DNA of 64,000 bases from Pedobacter sp. AK013 (GTDB lineage: Bacteria; Bacteroidota; Bacteroidia; Sphingobacteriales; Sphingobacteriaceae), in the NCBI RefSeq assembly GCF_014205835.1, contig NZ_JACHCQ010000001.1, positions 186,001-250,000 of the forward strand. Reading direction: 5' to 3'. This document shows positions 27,477 through 36,241 of the stretch, piece after piece (position 1 is the stretch's first letter; every line of letters begins with the position of its first letter). The notes under the pieces are model-generated. The model did not search any database. It was given only the letters and a program-made list of their open reading frames with translations, and was not told the origin of the DNA. The position numbers were made by a program, and so were the translations under genes.

Positions 27477-28004
27477 ATGCGCCTCAACATCAAAAATGTC
27501 ATGCTAATGGTGATGGTTTTTACCATCACCGCATGCAACTTTACGGTAAATACCCCAGAAGAATATTTCGACCAGGCTGCCCTAAACACGAATGATATAT
27601 CGCGCTTTGGCACATACTATTTTCAAGGTTATCAAAAATACCTCAAAATTGTATCGGGTCCGGGCAAAGTTACCAGCTGCGAAGAATACCTGAAAAATTC
27701 AATCGACAGGGCTGAAAAGAATTTGGAAAAAGTAAAAAAACTGGAGCCAAATCCGTCTGCGAAACCCATGCTTGATGCATCTATAACGTTGCACAACTAT
27801 GTTTTAACCAGCTATAAAGCCGAGCATCTTAAAATAGCCAAAATGATAGATCAACATGAGCCCGAGCAAGAGATTAATAAGGCCTTAACAGAACTGGATG
27901 CCAGCCAGTATGATGCATTTATAGAGAAGTACAATACACTCTGGAAACTTGCAGAAACATATGCCAAGGAGAATAAAATTGAAGTAAAAAAAATGCCTTT
28001 TTAG
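27477..28004 (+). CDS. Helical lipoprotein (175 aa), unrecognised, copy 2
   Basis: The ATG at 27477 gives a good signal peptide and lipobox (FTITAC, Cys20); the frame is open further upstream but overlaps the preceding gene. The mature part is alpha-helical and Lys/Glu-rich with many KKLEPNP- and YKAEHLK-type segments. Same length and same position as the lipoprotein of copy 1. Function unknown; probably envelope-located. Confidence 0.7.
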   Translation: MRLNIKNVMLMVMVFTITACNFTVNTPEEYFDQAALNTNDISRFGTYYFQGYQKYLKIVSGPGKVTSCEEYLKNSIDRAEKNLEKVKKLEPNPSAKPMLDASITLHNYVLTSYKAEHLKIAKMIDQHEPEQEINKALTELDASQYDAFIEKYNTLWKLAETYAKENKIEVKKMPF

Positions 28005-28040
28005 CAAACCGATCATTAAGTTCTAATTAATAAAAAACTG

Positions 28041-28421
28041 ATGTGGAGCGATAGGTACAATTATTACAGCATTAAAAGCGACCTGCAACACAAAAAGAAG
28101 GCAGCAACTCAAAGCGTAATAGATGTGCTGTTACAGACAAGAAATTTTGTGCAGAAAGATCATCAAACCTTAAGCAATGCCGATCATTTCCCATGGGCCT
28201 GCATTACATTGGCGGAAGCAAAAGAAGGAAGTTTTTCTTCATCAAAAAAGCAAACAGACTTTATTAATCTGATTGATATTGTTTGTAGCAAAGGAAAAAA
28301 TATAGATCAGCAGGCATATATAATAGCTTTTTTAGAAATAGCTGAAAAATTAAATTGGAATTTATACCTGGAAGCCGACGATGAAGGCAATGAAAATATA
28401 ATAATTGAACGTATTCTTTAA
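28041..28421 (+). CDS. Unrecognised 126-aa cytoplasmic protein, possible immunity protein
   Basis: This soluble 126-aa protein has no signal peptide. It is acidic and Trp-containing with a terminal segment LYLEADDEGNENIIIERIL. The FPWACITLAEAK and NLIDIVCSKGK segments look like conserved blocks. I do not recognise a named family. Its size, composition and position 43 bp before a SUKH-like gene fit the small immunity proteins of polymorphic toxin loci, but no toxin is adjacent. Confidence 0.6.
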   Translation: MWSDRYNYYSIKSDLQHKKKAATQSVIDVLLQTRNFVQKDHQTLSNADHFPWACITLAEAKEGSFSSSKKQTDFINLIDIVCSKGKNIDQQAYIIAFLEIAEKLNWNLYLEADDEGNENIIIERIL

Positions 28422-28464
28422 CGCAATCATCCGGTAATTCTTTCATTTATTTAAGTAACCTGCA

Positions 28465-29031
28465 ATGATAAACATAAGCGATTTTAAACAAAATTTAGAT
28501 TTAAACGAAGTCCCTCCCGAACTCCAAAAACTGATTTATTTCCAAAACAATATTTCTTCTTTTGAAGGTTACAGTCAAGGTTTTGGTGTTTTCATCGATG
28601 ATAAATCAGGGTTACGCAGCTGGAGTGAAGATGAAAATTTCTTAAAGCAACTGAGTCCCTTTGCCCAGGCAAACGGTACGGGTTCGTTTTATGCCATTTG
28701 GAATGATGGTACCAATAAAACTTTAAACCAGATGCCCATTGTGGTTTTTGGAGATGAGGGTGGCGTTCATATTGTTGCAGAAAATATTTTGCAATTACTA
28801 CATCTACTTACCTACGACACGGAAATCTGGGTGGATGTTGATGAAGCGTATTTCTTTAAAGATAAAAACAGCTACGAAGAAAGTGACGGTTTAGCAGCAT
28901 ATTTAAAATGGATGAAGGGCGATTATAACCTCAGCCAGGTTGAAGAACCAAACATCCTGATTAAAACCGCCCAGGAGAAATACAAAGAGAATTTCGATAA
29001 ATGGTTTAGACAGTACTTTAATGAAGCCTAA
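28465..29031 (+). CDS. SMI1/KNR4 (SUKH)-like protein
   Basis: This 188-aa soluble protein has a central block (SFYAIWNDG, then MPIVVFGDEGGVHIVAENILQLL) resembling the strand-turn core of SUKH/SMI1-KNR4 proteins, with an acidic segment after it. SUKH proteins are widespread immunity proteins against bacterial toxins. The assignment is by eye and moderate. It is part of the same-strand run starting at 27137. Confidence 0.5.
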   Translation: MINISDFKQNLDLNEVPPELQKLIYFQNNISSFEGYSQGFGVFIDDKSGLRSWSEDENFLKQLSPFAQANGTGSFYAIWNDGTNKTLNQMPIVVFGDEGGVHIVAENILQLLHLLTYDTEIWVDVDEAYFFKDKNSYEESDGLAAYLKWMKGDYNLSQVEEPNILIKTAQEKYKENFDKWFRQYFNEA

Positions 29032-29084
29032 AGAACCATGAACATTACGATATATTAAACTCATTTTCAAGAAATTAAAATAAA

Positions 29085-29552
29085 ATGGAAACATTTAAAT
29101 ATTTCGAACAGGAAGGCAACACCTATAAATTGAAGGTGCAAAAAGGGCTATTTTACACCATTACTTTGGGCTGTATTGCTGCCATCATTGCCATATTGAT
29201 ATATAGCACCAGTAAGGCAACATTTTTATACGTTGCTTTCTTTGCTTTTGTAGGGGTATTGGCCATATTGCGTACAACAGGCGTTATTGCTTTTAATAAC
29301 CAAAGCCGTGAGATACAGCGTAAACGTTTTTTCTTCAGTGCCCCTGTAAACTATAATTTTGACGATTTTGACCATTTTCTCATATCAAAGCAAAAAAGTT
29401 ATTTTATTACAGTGAGTATCCAGGCCATTATGGTGATGAGAAAGGGTAATAAAACCAGACATATTTTACTGGCACAAACTTTATTTACGGCAAAACCCCT
29501 TCAAAAACTTAGTGAAGAAATAAGTACGATAATGGGCTTGCCACAAACTTAA
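29085..29552 (+). CDS. Two-helix membrane protein with cytoplasmic PH-like tail, copy a
   Basis: This 155-aa protein has two adjacent transmembrane helices (about 27-66) then a beta-rich C-terminal half (NNQSREIQRKRFFF ... DDFDHFLISK). That is the layout of small membrane proteins with a bacterial PH-like domain. It pairs with the 163-aa protein at 30603-31094: same length, same two-helix start, and the residue pattern F/Y-N/D-QxxRxxxxK at the same place. The pair alternates with the two four-helix paralogues. Function unknown. Confidence 0.6.
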   Translation: METFKYFEQEGNTYKLKVQKGLFYTITLGCIAAIIAILIYSTSKATFLYVAFFAFVGVLAILRTTGVIAFNNQSREIQRKRFFFSAPVNYNFDDFDHFLISKQKSYFITVSIQAIMVMRKGNKTRHILLAQTLFTAKPLQKLSEEISTIMGLPQT

Positions 29553-29614
29553 AAATATGCAGCTATGGCATTATTTATACATGCCAACCGGAGCCATTTT
29601 AATACCTATACGAG

Positions 29615-30598
29615 ATGTCGATATTCTGGAGACTATTTAGCCTGTTTTATGCGATCCCTTTTCCCATGATTATATATTATGGCATAAAGGGCGATAACCC
29701 GCCAAATCTGGCAGCGGCAAATCCATTTATTGCACTAGCCTTATTAACTGTGTCTATTATCATGTGGGTTATTTTGTTAGCAAGCTATTACAAAAACTGG
29801 ATATTAAACACCTTTGTCATAAAGCGAAACATCGAACTACTTAAAAACAGTGGTGTAAAGCGTAATGCCAAAATTCTGGCAAGTGTAGACAAATCTATTC
29901 CAAATGCAGGATACAATACCTACGAGTTAAATTTATCTTTTAAAAATCTTATTGGTGCTTACATCGAACAAAAGCTCACCGTGAATGATACCAAACCCTA
30001 CGAACGTAAGTTTAAGGAAGGTAATCATGTTGAGGTAATAATTAATCAAAATCCCAAAGATTATCCGTTTGTTATACTCTCCACTTTCGAAGTGAGTATT
30101 AAAAAAGGCACTTTTTTATTGCTTCATCTCGCCTGGCTAATTGTTGTAGCGCTGGTTGTTGGCTATTTTTATTTTGCATACCAAACAGAAAATGAGGGAA
30201 TGGGCTGGCGTTTTGTTACCTTCTACCATCCCTTTATTATCTGCGCCTTAATGTTATTGTTAGGGAACGCGAATGTTATAGAAAGGATTTTTGGTTATTT
30301 GGCCAATCAAAATCCTCAAAATGATTTTTTAATCAAATACAACGGATTGCCAGCCATCGCAAAACTGATCAATACATGGCAAACGGGTACATACATAAAC
30401 GAACAACCGATGGTAGCGTTCGAACTCGAATTTACTGATCACAACAATCTTCAACATCGCGTTACCCTAAAAAAAATTGTAGATCTGTTAGATTTAGATC
30501 GTACCCGACAAAATGAAGTGGCTATTTTTTACCTGGAAAAAGAACCTATGAAGATTGCCTTTGTAAGTGACTTAAACGAACTTAATATTGATTCATAA
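29615..30598 (+). CDS. Four-helix membrane protein with two DUF3592-like beta domains, copy a
   Basis: This 327-aa protein has two membrane helices at the N-terminus, a soluble beta domain (about 75-150), two further helices (about 165-215) and a second beta domain (about 240-320). Both soluble domains share an alternating pattern (GxxAxIL/AKLI, YELNLSF/AFELEF, VEVIINQNP/VAIFYLEKEP). This resembles DUF3592 domains and suggests internal duplication. It is clearly paralogous to 31164-32159 (IPFPMxIYY, PYERKF/RRY, TGTYINExPM, IVDLLDLD). Function unknown. Confidence 0.6.
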   Translation: MSIFWRLFSLFYAIPFPMIIYYGIKGDNPPNLAAANPFIALALLTVSIIMWVILLASYYKNWILNTFVIKRNIELLKNSGVKRNAKILASVDKSIPNAGYNTYELNLSFKNLIGAYIEQKLTVNDTKPYERKFKEGNHVEVIINQNPKDYPFVILSTFEVSIKKGTFLLLHLAWLIVVALVVGYFYFAYQTENEGMGWRFVTFYHPFIICALMLLLGNANVIERIFGYLANQNPQNDFLIKYNGLPAIAKLINTWQTGTYINEQPMVAFELEFTDHNNLQHRVTLKKIVDLLDLDRTRQNEVAIFYLEKEPMKIAFVSDLNELNIDS

Positions 30599-30602
30599 AA
30601 AT

Positions 30603-31094
30603 ATGGCAGCATATCATTTAAAAATAGAAAACGGCAGACTTAGCTTTCAGCCCGAGCGCGATTACAAAGGCAAGATTTTATTTTTTGCCCTCCTTGCAGC
30701 GGGAATATTTGTAGTTACGCCCATGCTCAATCTCTACCATAATACATACTGGGGCGTAATGGCCATAGGTTTGGTATCGGCACTTACGGCGGTTTACGAT
30801 TTTATCTTCCATTTTAATGTTACCTATATTTTCGATCAATACACAAGGCAGGTATACAAAAAAATCCCGGGGTTATTTACCCGTAAAATTATGGCTTTCG
30901 AAGATGTACATATCCTTCATGTACAAGAAGATGGCCTGTTGCATTACGCTTTATCGCACAAACAAAATAAATATGGTAAAAGCTTCGCCATTAGCCAGCC
31001 ATTTGGTACCAACCGCAAAAGCCAGGCAAGACAGGAGCAATTTGAAACAGAAGTGTTAACAGAAATTGAAAAAATAACGCATCGCAGCTTATGA
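30603..31094 (+). CDS. Two-helix membrane protein with cytoplasmic PH-like tail, copy b
   Basis: The ATG at 30603 gives 163 aa, 4 bp after the preceding stop; a longer in-frame start at 30588 would overlap that gene. Two transmembrane helices (about 26-68) are followed by a beta-rich tail (DQYTRQVYKKIPGLFTRKIMAFEDVHILHV). It is a diverged paralogue of the 155-aa protein at 29085-29552, in tandem with it. Function unknown. Confidence 0.6.
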   Translation: MAAYHLKIENGRLSFQPERDYKGKILFFALLAAGIFVVTPMLNLYHNTYWGVMAIGLVSALTAVYDFIFHFNVTYIFDQYTRQVYKKIPGLFTRKIMAFEDVHILHVQEDGLLHYALSHKQNKYGKSFAISQPFGTNRKSQARQEQFETEVLTEIEKITHRSL

Positions 31095-31163
31095 TAAACT
31101 AAGAAATCTCAAACATTACAATTAAAGGAAAGATAAAAAGATTCACCTACCTAACCTAAAAAC

Positions 31164-32159
31164 ATGAGAGGATTTTCGATATTCTGGATCATTTACATGC
31201 TGTTTTTCGCTATTCCGTTCCCCATGTTGATCTATTACAACACCAAAGACGATAGCGTGCCTAACCTGATGGGCGAAAATCCCTGGTATTCGCTTGCAAT
31301 ACTTGCTGTATCTATACTATTATGGACCGTATTATTAATCGGTTATTACCAGAAATGGGTTATCCGAACCTTTTCGATTAAACGTAACATAGAAAAACTT
31401 AAAACCACAGGCGAACCACGGGAAGCTAAAATATTAGAATCGGCAAAAATATCTCAAACAGGTGCAGCTTACGATACCTACGAACTTACCTTACAGTTTA
31501 AAAATCTGGCGGGCAGTCCGGTTATGCAAAAAACGATGGTAAATGATGCAAAACCTTATGAACGCCGTTACGAAGTGGGCAAAACTGTCGGTATTCTGTT
31601 AGATAAAGCCGTAAACAAAGCCCCTTATTTTATTTTTGCTACTACAGAAGTAAGCATTAAAAAGACGATCATATTTCTTACCAACCTGGCCTGGCTAGCC
31701 TTTGCCTCCATTGTTGTTGGGTATTATATTTATTCTTATCATTTAGAAAGCAGGGACGCGGGCTGGCGTTTTATGGGGATTAGCCATCCGTTATTAACCT
31801 GTGCTTTTATGCTGCTTATTTACCGTGCTTTCGACACTTTTATACTTAATATATTTAAAAAGGTTACCGATAAACCTAATCAATTGTTCCTGATTAAATT
31901 TAAAGGTACGCATACTACAGCCAGGTTGATAAAAGTTAACCAAACCGGAACTTATATCAACGAGCGGCCGATGATCAGTTTTGACCTTGAATTTGCAGAT
32001 CAGTTTTACCAAAAGCATCGGGCAAACATCAAAAAGATGGTAGACCTGCTCGATCTGGATAGTATTAGACAAGAATATTTTTCTATTTTTTACCTCAAAG
32101 AAGATCCGCAAAAAATTGCCTTTGAAAAAGACCTAAACGAACTTAAAGGAGAATTCTGA
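31164..32159 (+). CDS. Four-helix membrane protein with two DUF3592-like beta domains, copy b
   Basis: This 331-aa paralogue of 29615-30598 has the same helix-helix-beta-helix-helix-beta order and many shared blocks (PYERRY, NLAWL, GWRF, TGTYINERPM, VDLLDLD). Its TGA shares one base with the ATG of the following lipoprotein gene (TGATG), so the two are translationally coupled. Function unknown; the soluble domains probably face one compartment and act as protein-protein modules. Confidence 0.6.
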   Translation: MRGFSIFWIIYMLFFAIPFPMLIYYNTKDDSVPNLMGENPWYSLAILAVSILLWTVLLIGYYQKWVIRTFSIKRNIEKLKTTGEPREAKILESAKISQTGAAYDTYELTLQFKNLAGSPVMQKTMVNDAKPYERRYEVGKTVGILLDKAVNKAPYFIFATTEVSIKKTIIFLTNLAWLAFASIVVGYYIYSYHLESRDAGWRFMGISHPLLTCAFMLLIYRAFDTFILNIFKKVTDKPNQLFLIKFKGTHTTARLIKVNQTGTYINERPMISFDLEFADQFYQKHRANIKKMVDLLDLDSIRQEYFSIFYLKEDPQKIAFEKDLNELKGEF

Positions 32160-33046
32160 TGAAGAACTTAAACAATATTTTCTGTCTGGTGATGATGTGC
32201 TTCTTCCTTTGCCCTGGTTGTAAACAGATCACCAAAAGTGTAGATGAAACCTTTCATCCAAACGATTCTTTAGTTAGAAAATATAATAAAGAAAACCGTA
32301 TCGGACCAGATGGCGAATATACCGGAACCACTAAAACATCTACTACAACAACCTTACAGCAACAGCAGGAAAAAACTGTAGTTATAAACGGCGACACGAT
32401 TAGCACGCCTGAATTGCAACAAAAGGCAAAAGAGATGTTTCATGACATCGAATTATTAAAGCAGAAGCAGGGTCCGGTAAATAGTAAAGAAATCCAAAAA
32501 AGGGTAAACCAATTTTTAAAAGATATGAAGCTTCCGCAAACCGGGGTAAAAAATATTGATGCAGAAAAACCAGCAATAAAAGCCAGAAAAGGAATACTAA
32601 GTACTGAAGAGCTGGAAAGCGCAGAAGAAAAACTAAGAAAACTGCCACAGTACCACAACAAAGAAATTGTAGTTTATGAGTCTGTCCATTTTTATGAAGA
32701 TGGCTCCATTAACCTGTCATTACAGCATCCCGAAAACCCTAAATATGTAGATGCCTACCAGTACAAAAATGGTTCCTGGTCTGGACCAAAGCCAGTACTG
32801 GCCCGAAACATCGAACGCAGAACATTTCCCTTAAGTAAAATGAATTTTGCAGCTGCACAAAAAGTGATACAAATCTATAACGAAAAGGTAGCTGAGATTG
32901 AGGGTGCAAAGCCCATCACCACGGCCTACATTTCTATTTGGGATAACGGTATGCGCTGGTTTCCTGGGACCATCAATGGTACCCGTGAGCGTTTCGATAT
33001 CCAGTTTAACAATGATGGAACGCTAAAGAACTTCAGGCAAGAATGA
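32159..33046 (+). CDS. Lipoprotein (295 aa), unrecognised
   Basis: Signal peptide and lipobox (FLCPGC, Cys21) are followed by a low-complexity Thr/Gln linker (TKTSTTTTLQQQQ), a helical segment to about 150 and a C-terminal beta-rich domain (about 165-295, with YENGS-like YQYKNGSWSGPKP). It is translationally coupled to the preceding membrane protein and ends the same-strand run that starts at 27137. No family recognised. An envelope partner of the DUF3592-like proteins is plausible. Confidence 0.65.
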   Translation: MKNLNNIFCLVMMCFFLCPGCKQITKSVDETFHPNDSLVRKYNKENRIGPDGEYTGTTKTSTTTTLQQQQEKTVVINGDTISTPELQQKAKEMFHDIELLKQKQGPVNSKEIQKRVNQFLKDMKLPQTGVKNIDAEKPAIKARKGILSTEELESAEEKLRKLPQYHNKEIVVYESVHFYEDGSINLSLQHPENPKYVDAYQYKNGSWSGPKPVLARNIERRTFPLSKMNFAAAQKVIQIYNEKVAEIEGAKPITTAYISIWDNGMRWFPGTINGTRERFDIQFNNDGTLKNFRQE

Positions 33047-33056
33047 TATCTAAGGT

Positions 33057-33115
33057 CGTCACCCTGAATTTATTTCAGGGTCTCCATTAATAAATGACGC
33101 TGAAACAAGTTCAGT
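33057..33115. repeat. Small dispersed palindromic repeats
   Basis: CCCTGAA (33062-33068) and TTCAGGG (33074-33080) form a 7-bp inverted repeat; a related CTGAAACAAGTTCAG follows at about 33101-33115. A sister sequence, CCTGAAACAAGTTCAGG, occurs near 54507-54523 in another gene gap. These look like REP-type intergenic repeats and here may also terminate transcripts from both convergent genes. Confidence 0.5.
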
Positions 33116-33149
33116 AAGACGTTGAGTCTGATTTCTAAATCAATTCGTA

Positions 33150-34655
33150 TCATCTAACCAAACTCATTGCCTTTCTTAAATCTACATCGTTATTGTGTAC
33201 CACATCTTCTGGAGTGTAATCCACTTTAAAATCGGGCATAATGCCTCGTCCTCTAACAGGGTCTTTAGCTACCGAAACTACGCGCATCCATGGAAAATCG
33301 ACTACTATTTTAGTATTGGGCAAGGTTAAATGCTGAAGCGTTACCCCATTGCAGCCTTCTTCCGCTCCTGCGGTTTCTCTTCCGATAAATTTTATACCTT
33401 TCCGTTGAGCCTTTAAAGCAGCAGTAAGCAGCGCTCCGGATGAAAAAGTAGCACCATCGATTAAAACAAGGAGCTTCCCATTAAAATGATCTTTTTTTAC
33501 CAATTGAAAAGGGCCATAAATCTGGCCGAACGCCGGTGTGGCTTCAATGCAATACCAATTGCCGGCTTTGCTGCCCGTTTTATACCCTTGAATAAACCCC
33601 TGCGTTATGGTACTGTCAAAATATTTTGCAAAACGGTTGTTGGCAAGGTCGGGAACTCTTGATTTCACTTCTTTCACCACATTAAAAGGCCCATCGGCAA
33701 GGTAAGACAGCAACTGTGTAGCCACCCTAATATCGCCACCTGTATTATGCCTTAAATCCAGTATCAGGTTTTTAATTCCTTTTTGTTTGATTGCAGCGAA
33801 AGCCTTTTTATAGACAAGGGTATCGGCATAGGCAAATGGAGTTGCCGAAAACCATGCTGTAGATGATGAATTGAAAAATCTCAATCTAGCATCAGAAATA
33901 CCTTTAACAACGGTCCAGTTGGCAAAATTATCAACGGGCTTTAACGTTGGATCTGTTGCTACTGCCCCACTCTCTGCAGGTTTTACATTTATGTTTTTTA
34001 TAACTCCATTAGCGGTGCGTAGTTTAATCTGATAGGGACCTTTCCAATGGTAACATTTATTGCAGGCATCTTCAAAACCATCATATTCACCAAGAAATAG
34101 TTCCTTAAATGTCTCGCCATAACCATCTCCACAATACAGGCCATAACCACGATCAATTATTGCTGAAACGGGTATACCATTTATATCCATAATTTCATCA
34201 CCCGTAGTAAGCTCCATAGTTTGATGTGCGGTTATCCAGGCATGATGATTTCTAACCAGCACCTTAAAAGGAAGATGTGATGCCCTATCATTGATAGAAG
34301 GTTTATATCCTTCAGCATGTTTTAACTGTGTATGCCCACACCTCAACTCACACATAAAAGGATAAATCCGATCAATAAACTGGCTTTCGGTAAGCGGCGA
34401 TTTAATTGAGGCATAAGTACTATCGTAAGCTTTTTTCAGATCGACAGGAGAAGTATAAAATCCATAACCCGGGTGCAGTTCCTTAATCGCCGACCATAGC
34501 AAGGAAAAATCGTCGCGCATGCTTTTTACGCTAAGCATATTTTTGCTAAGGGTATCAGTAATTGCACTATTTTTTTTATTTGCGGTATTAACTCCACAAC
34601 CAAAGGAAAGGGCAATTAAAAAAGGAACAAAGATTTTTACAACAGGCGCTTTCAT
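33150..34655 (-). CDS. S41-family (C-terminal processing type) peptidase lipoprotein
   Basis: The ATG at 34655 gives 501 aa beginning with a signal peptide and lipobox (ALSFGC). The frame extends to 34742 but that part lacks signal-peptide character. The S41 fold is shown by LILDLRHNTGGDIRVATQLL and by DGATFSSGALL, which holds the catalytic Ser. A PDZ-like stretch (TTGDEIMDINGIPVSAII) precedes it. It probably acts in the periplasm or at the outer membrane on peptides or protein tails. Adjacent Cys residues (CELRCGH, CNKCYHWKG) are unusual and could form disulfides or bind metal. Confidence 0.85.
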   Translation of the reverse strand: MKAPVVKIFVPFLIALSFGCGVNTANKKNSAITDTLSKNMLSVKSMRDDFSLLWSAIKELHPGYGFYTSPVDLKKAYDSTYASIKSPLTESQFIDRIYPFMCELRCGHTQLKHAEGYKPSINDRASHLPFKVLVRNHHAWITAHQTMELTTGDEIMDINGIPVSAIIDRGYGLYCGDGYGETFKELFLGEYDGFEDACNKCYHWKGPYQIKLRTANGVIKNINVKPAESGAVATDPTLKPVDNFANWTVVKGISDARLRFFNSSSTAWFSATPFAYADTLVYKKAFAAIKQKGIKNLILDLRHNTGGDIRVATQLLSYLADGPFNVVKEVKSRVPDLANNRFAKYFDSTITQGFIQGYKTGSKAGNWYCIEATPAFGQIYGPFQLVKKDHFNGKLLVLIDGATFSSGALLTAALKAQRKGIKFIGRETAGAEEGCNGVTLQHLTLPNTKIVVDFPWMRVVSVAKDPVRGRGIMPDFKVDYTPEDVVHNNDVDLRKAMSLVR

Positions 34656-34760
34656 TGCAGGGCGATTATTTACCTGCAATATACTGGATTTATGTAGAAC
34701 TAAAATCTCAATCATCTTCTGGCAGAGATTATTAATCAACATTTGTGATCTCTCAAGTGA

Positions 34761-35444
34761 TTATAGCAAATCTTTTAACACCACCCAAACATTTTCGGCT
34801 AATATCCTATCCCCTTCGGCAGTTGGGTGTATACCATCGGCTTGGTTCAACTTAGGGACCCCACCAACCTTATCCAATAAAAAAGGGATCAGGGCCATTT
34901 GGTTTTTCTTTGCTAGATCAGGAAACATATTTTTAAAATCGGCAGCATATTTGGCGCCCATATTTGGCGGAACCTGCATACCGGCAAGTACCATTTTTAC
35001 ATCTGGATATTTAGCTTTTACACGATCAATAATGGCTTGAAGGTTTTTAACCGTTTGCGATACAGGTAACCCACGCAATCCATCATTTGCACCTAGCTCG
35101 AGTACAAAAATATCTACGCGTTGCTTAAGCAGCCAATCAATCCGCCCTTTTCCACCAGCAGAAGTTTCCCCACTTAAACCGCCATTAATTACTTTGTAAG
35201 GCATTTGTAAAGAATCGATCCGATTTTGGATCAATGCCGGGTAAGCTTCCGTCGGATCGAGCCCGTAACCTGCGGTTAAACTGGTACCAAAAAAGAGGAT
35301 GTTCTTTTGTTCAACAGCCACAGCAACCTTTTTTTGGTCAGTTGAATCTAAAGTTTTATCTGTATTGCTTTTACTTTGTTGGTTTCCGCAGCTTAATAAT
35401 ACAAGGCTCAAAACAAATAGCCCCATCAATCGTTTTCGTAACAT
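34761..35444 (-). CDS. GDSL/SGNH-type lipase or arylesterase (TesA-like), lipoprotein
   Basis: This is a 227-aa protein with signal peptide and lipobox (LVLLSC). SGNH blocks: block I FFGTSLTAGYGLD (the usual Asp of GDS is Thr, as is common in this subgroup), block III ELGANDGLRG, and block V DGIHPTAEG with catalytic Asp and His. It hydrolyses acyl esters or thioesters in the envelope. It is divergent from the ABC transporter genes at 35510-38766, an arrangement matching the tesA-ybbA-ybbP neighbourhood of many bacteria. Confidence 0.85.
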   Translation of the reverse strand: MLRKRLMGLFVLSLVLLSCGNQQSKSNTDKTLDSTDQKKVAVAVEQKNILFFGTSLTAGYGLDPTEAYPALIQNRIDSLQMPYKVINGGLSGETSAGGKGRIDWLLKQRVDIFVLELGANDGLRGLPVSQTVKNLQAIIDRVKAKYPDVKMVLAGMQVPPNMGAKYAADFKNMFPDLAKKNQMALIPFLLDKVGGVPKLNQADGIHPTAEGDRILAENVWVVLKDLL

Positions 35445-35509
35445 ATCTAATTAATCTATATCTAATTATTGTTTAAACCATTATCTTAACAGGCGGCGCC
35501 TGGTTATGT

Positions 35510-36241
35510 TTGGCCACAACCTATACGCAAACCTTAAAAATTCAGCTATTGGAAAGCATATTGAACATCCGAAATGTAAGCAAAATTTACCAAAGTGCCG
35601 GACGGGAACTCACCGTTTTGGATAACATTAATTTTTCGATAGCAGCGGGCTCAACTGTGGCCATTACTGGCCCTTCGGGAAGTGGAAAAACCACTTTGCT
35701 TGGTTTATGTGCCGGATTGGACAGCGCCAGCAGCGGAACAGTTGAACTGAATGGCATTGCCTTAGAGAAGCTAAATGAAGATGAAAGGGCAGCGATCAGA
35801 AATCAATATGTTGGGTTCATTTTTCAGAACTTCCAGCTGTTGCCTACTTTAACCGCACTCGAAAATGTAATGGTACCTTTAGAATTGAGGGGAGCAAAAA
35901 ACATCAGCGCGCACGCCTTAGAACTACTGGATAAAGTTGGCCTTGCCGATCGTTCGCATCACTATCCCGTACAATTATCGGGCGGTGAACAACAACGCGT
36001 TTCGTTAGCAAGGGCATTTTCGAACCAACCTGCTATTCTCTTTGCCGATGAACCTACCGGAAACCTTGATGCTGAAACCAGCGAAAAAGTAATCAAATTG
36101 CTTTTTGATTTAAATAAAGATGCAGGAACCACATTGATCATCGTAACACACGATCTTGAATTGGCAGCCAGAACGGCAAGGAGCATTAAAATTAAAGGCG
36201 GCGTAATCATTTCAGACGAAAACCCTACTTATGCCCAATAG
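35510..36241 (+). CDS. ABC transporter ATP-binding protein (YbbA/LolD type)
   Basis: Walker A GPSGSGKTT, Q-loop QNFQLLPTL, signature LSGGEQQRVSLARAF, Walker B ILFADEPTGNLD and the H-loop VTHD are all present. MacB/LolD-class ATPases work with FtsX-fold permeases. No ATG lies upstream of the conserved start. The frame opens at TTG 35510, and TTGs at 35549 and 35561 (just before NIRNVSKIY) are equally plausible. It overlaps the permease start by 11 bp, so the two are coupled. Confidence 0.9.
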   Translation: MATTYTQTLKIQLLESILNIRNVSKIYQSAGRELTVLDNINFSIAAGSTVAITGPSGSGKTTLLGLCAGLDSASSGTVELNGIALEKLNEDERAAIRNQYVGFIFQNFQLLPTLTALENVMVPLELRGAKNISAHALELLDKVGLADRSHHYPVQLSGGEQQRVSLARAFSNQPAILFADEPTGNLDAETSEKVIKLLFDLNKDAGTTLIIVTHDLELAARTARSIKIKGGVIISDENPTYAQ

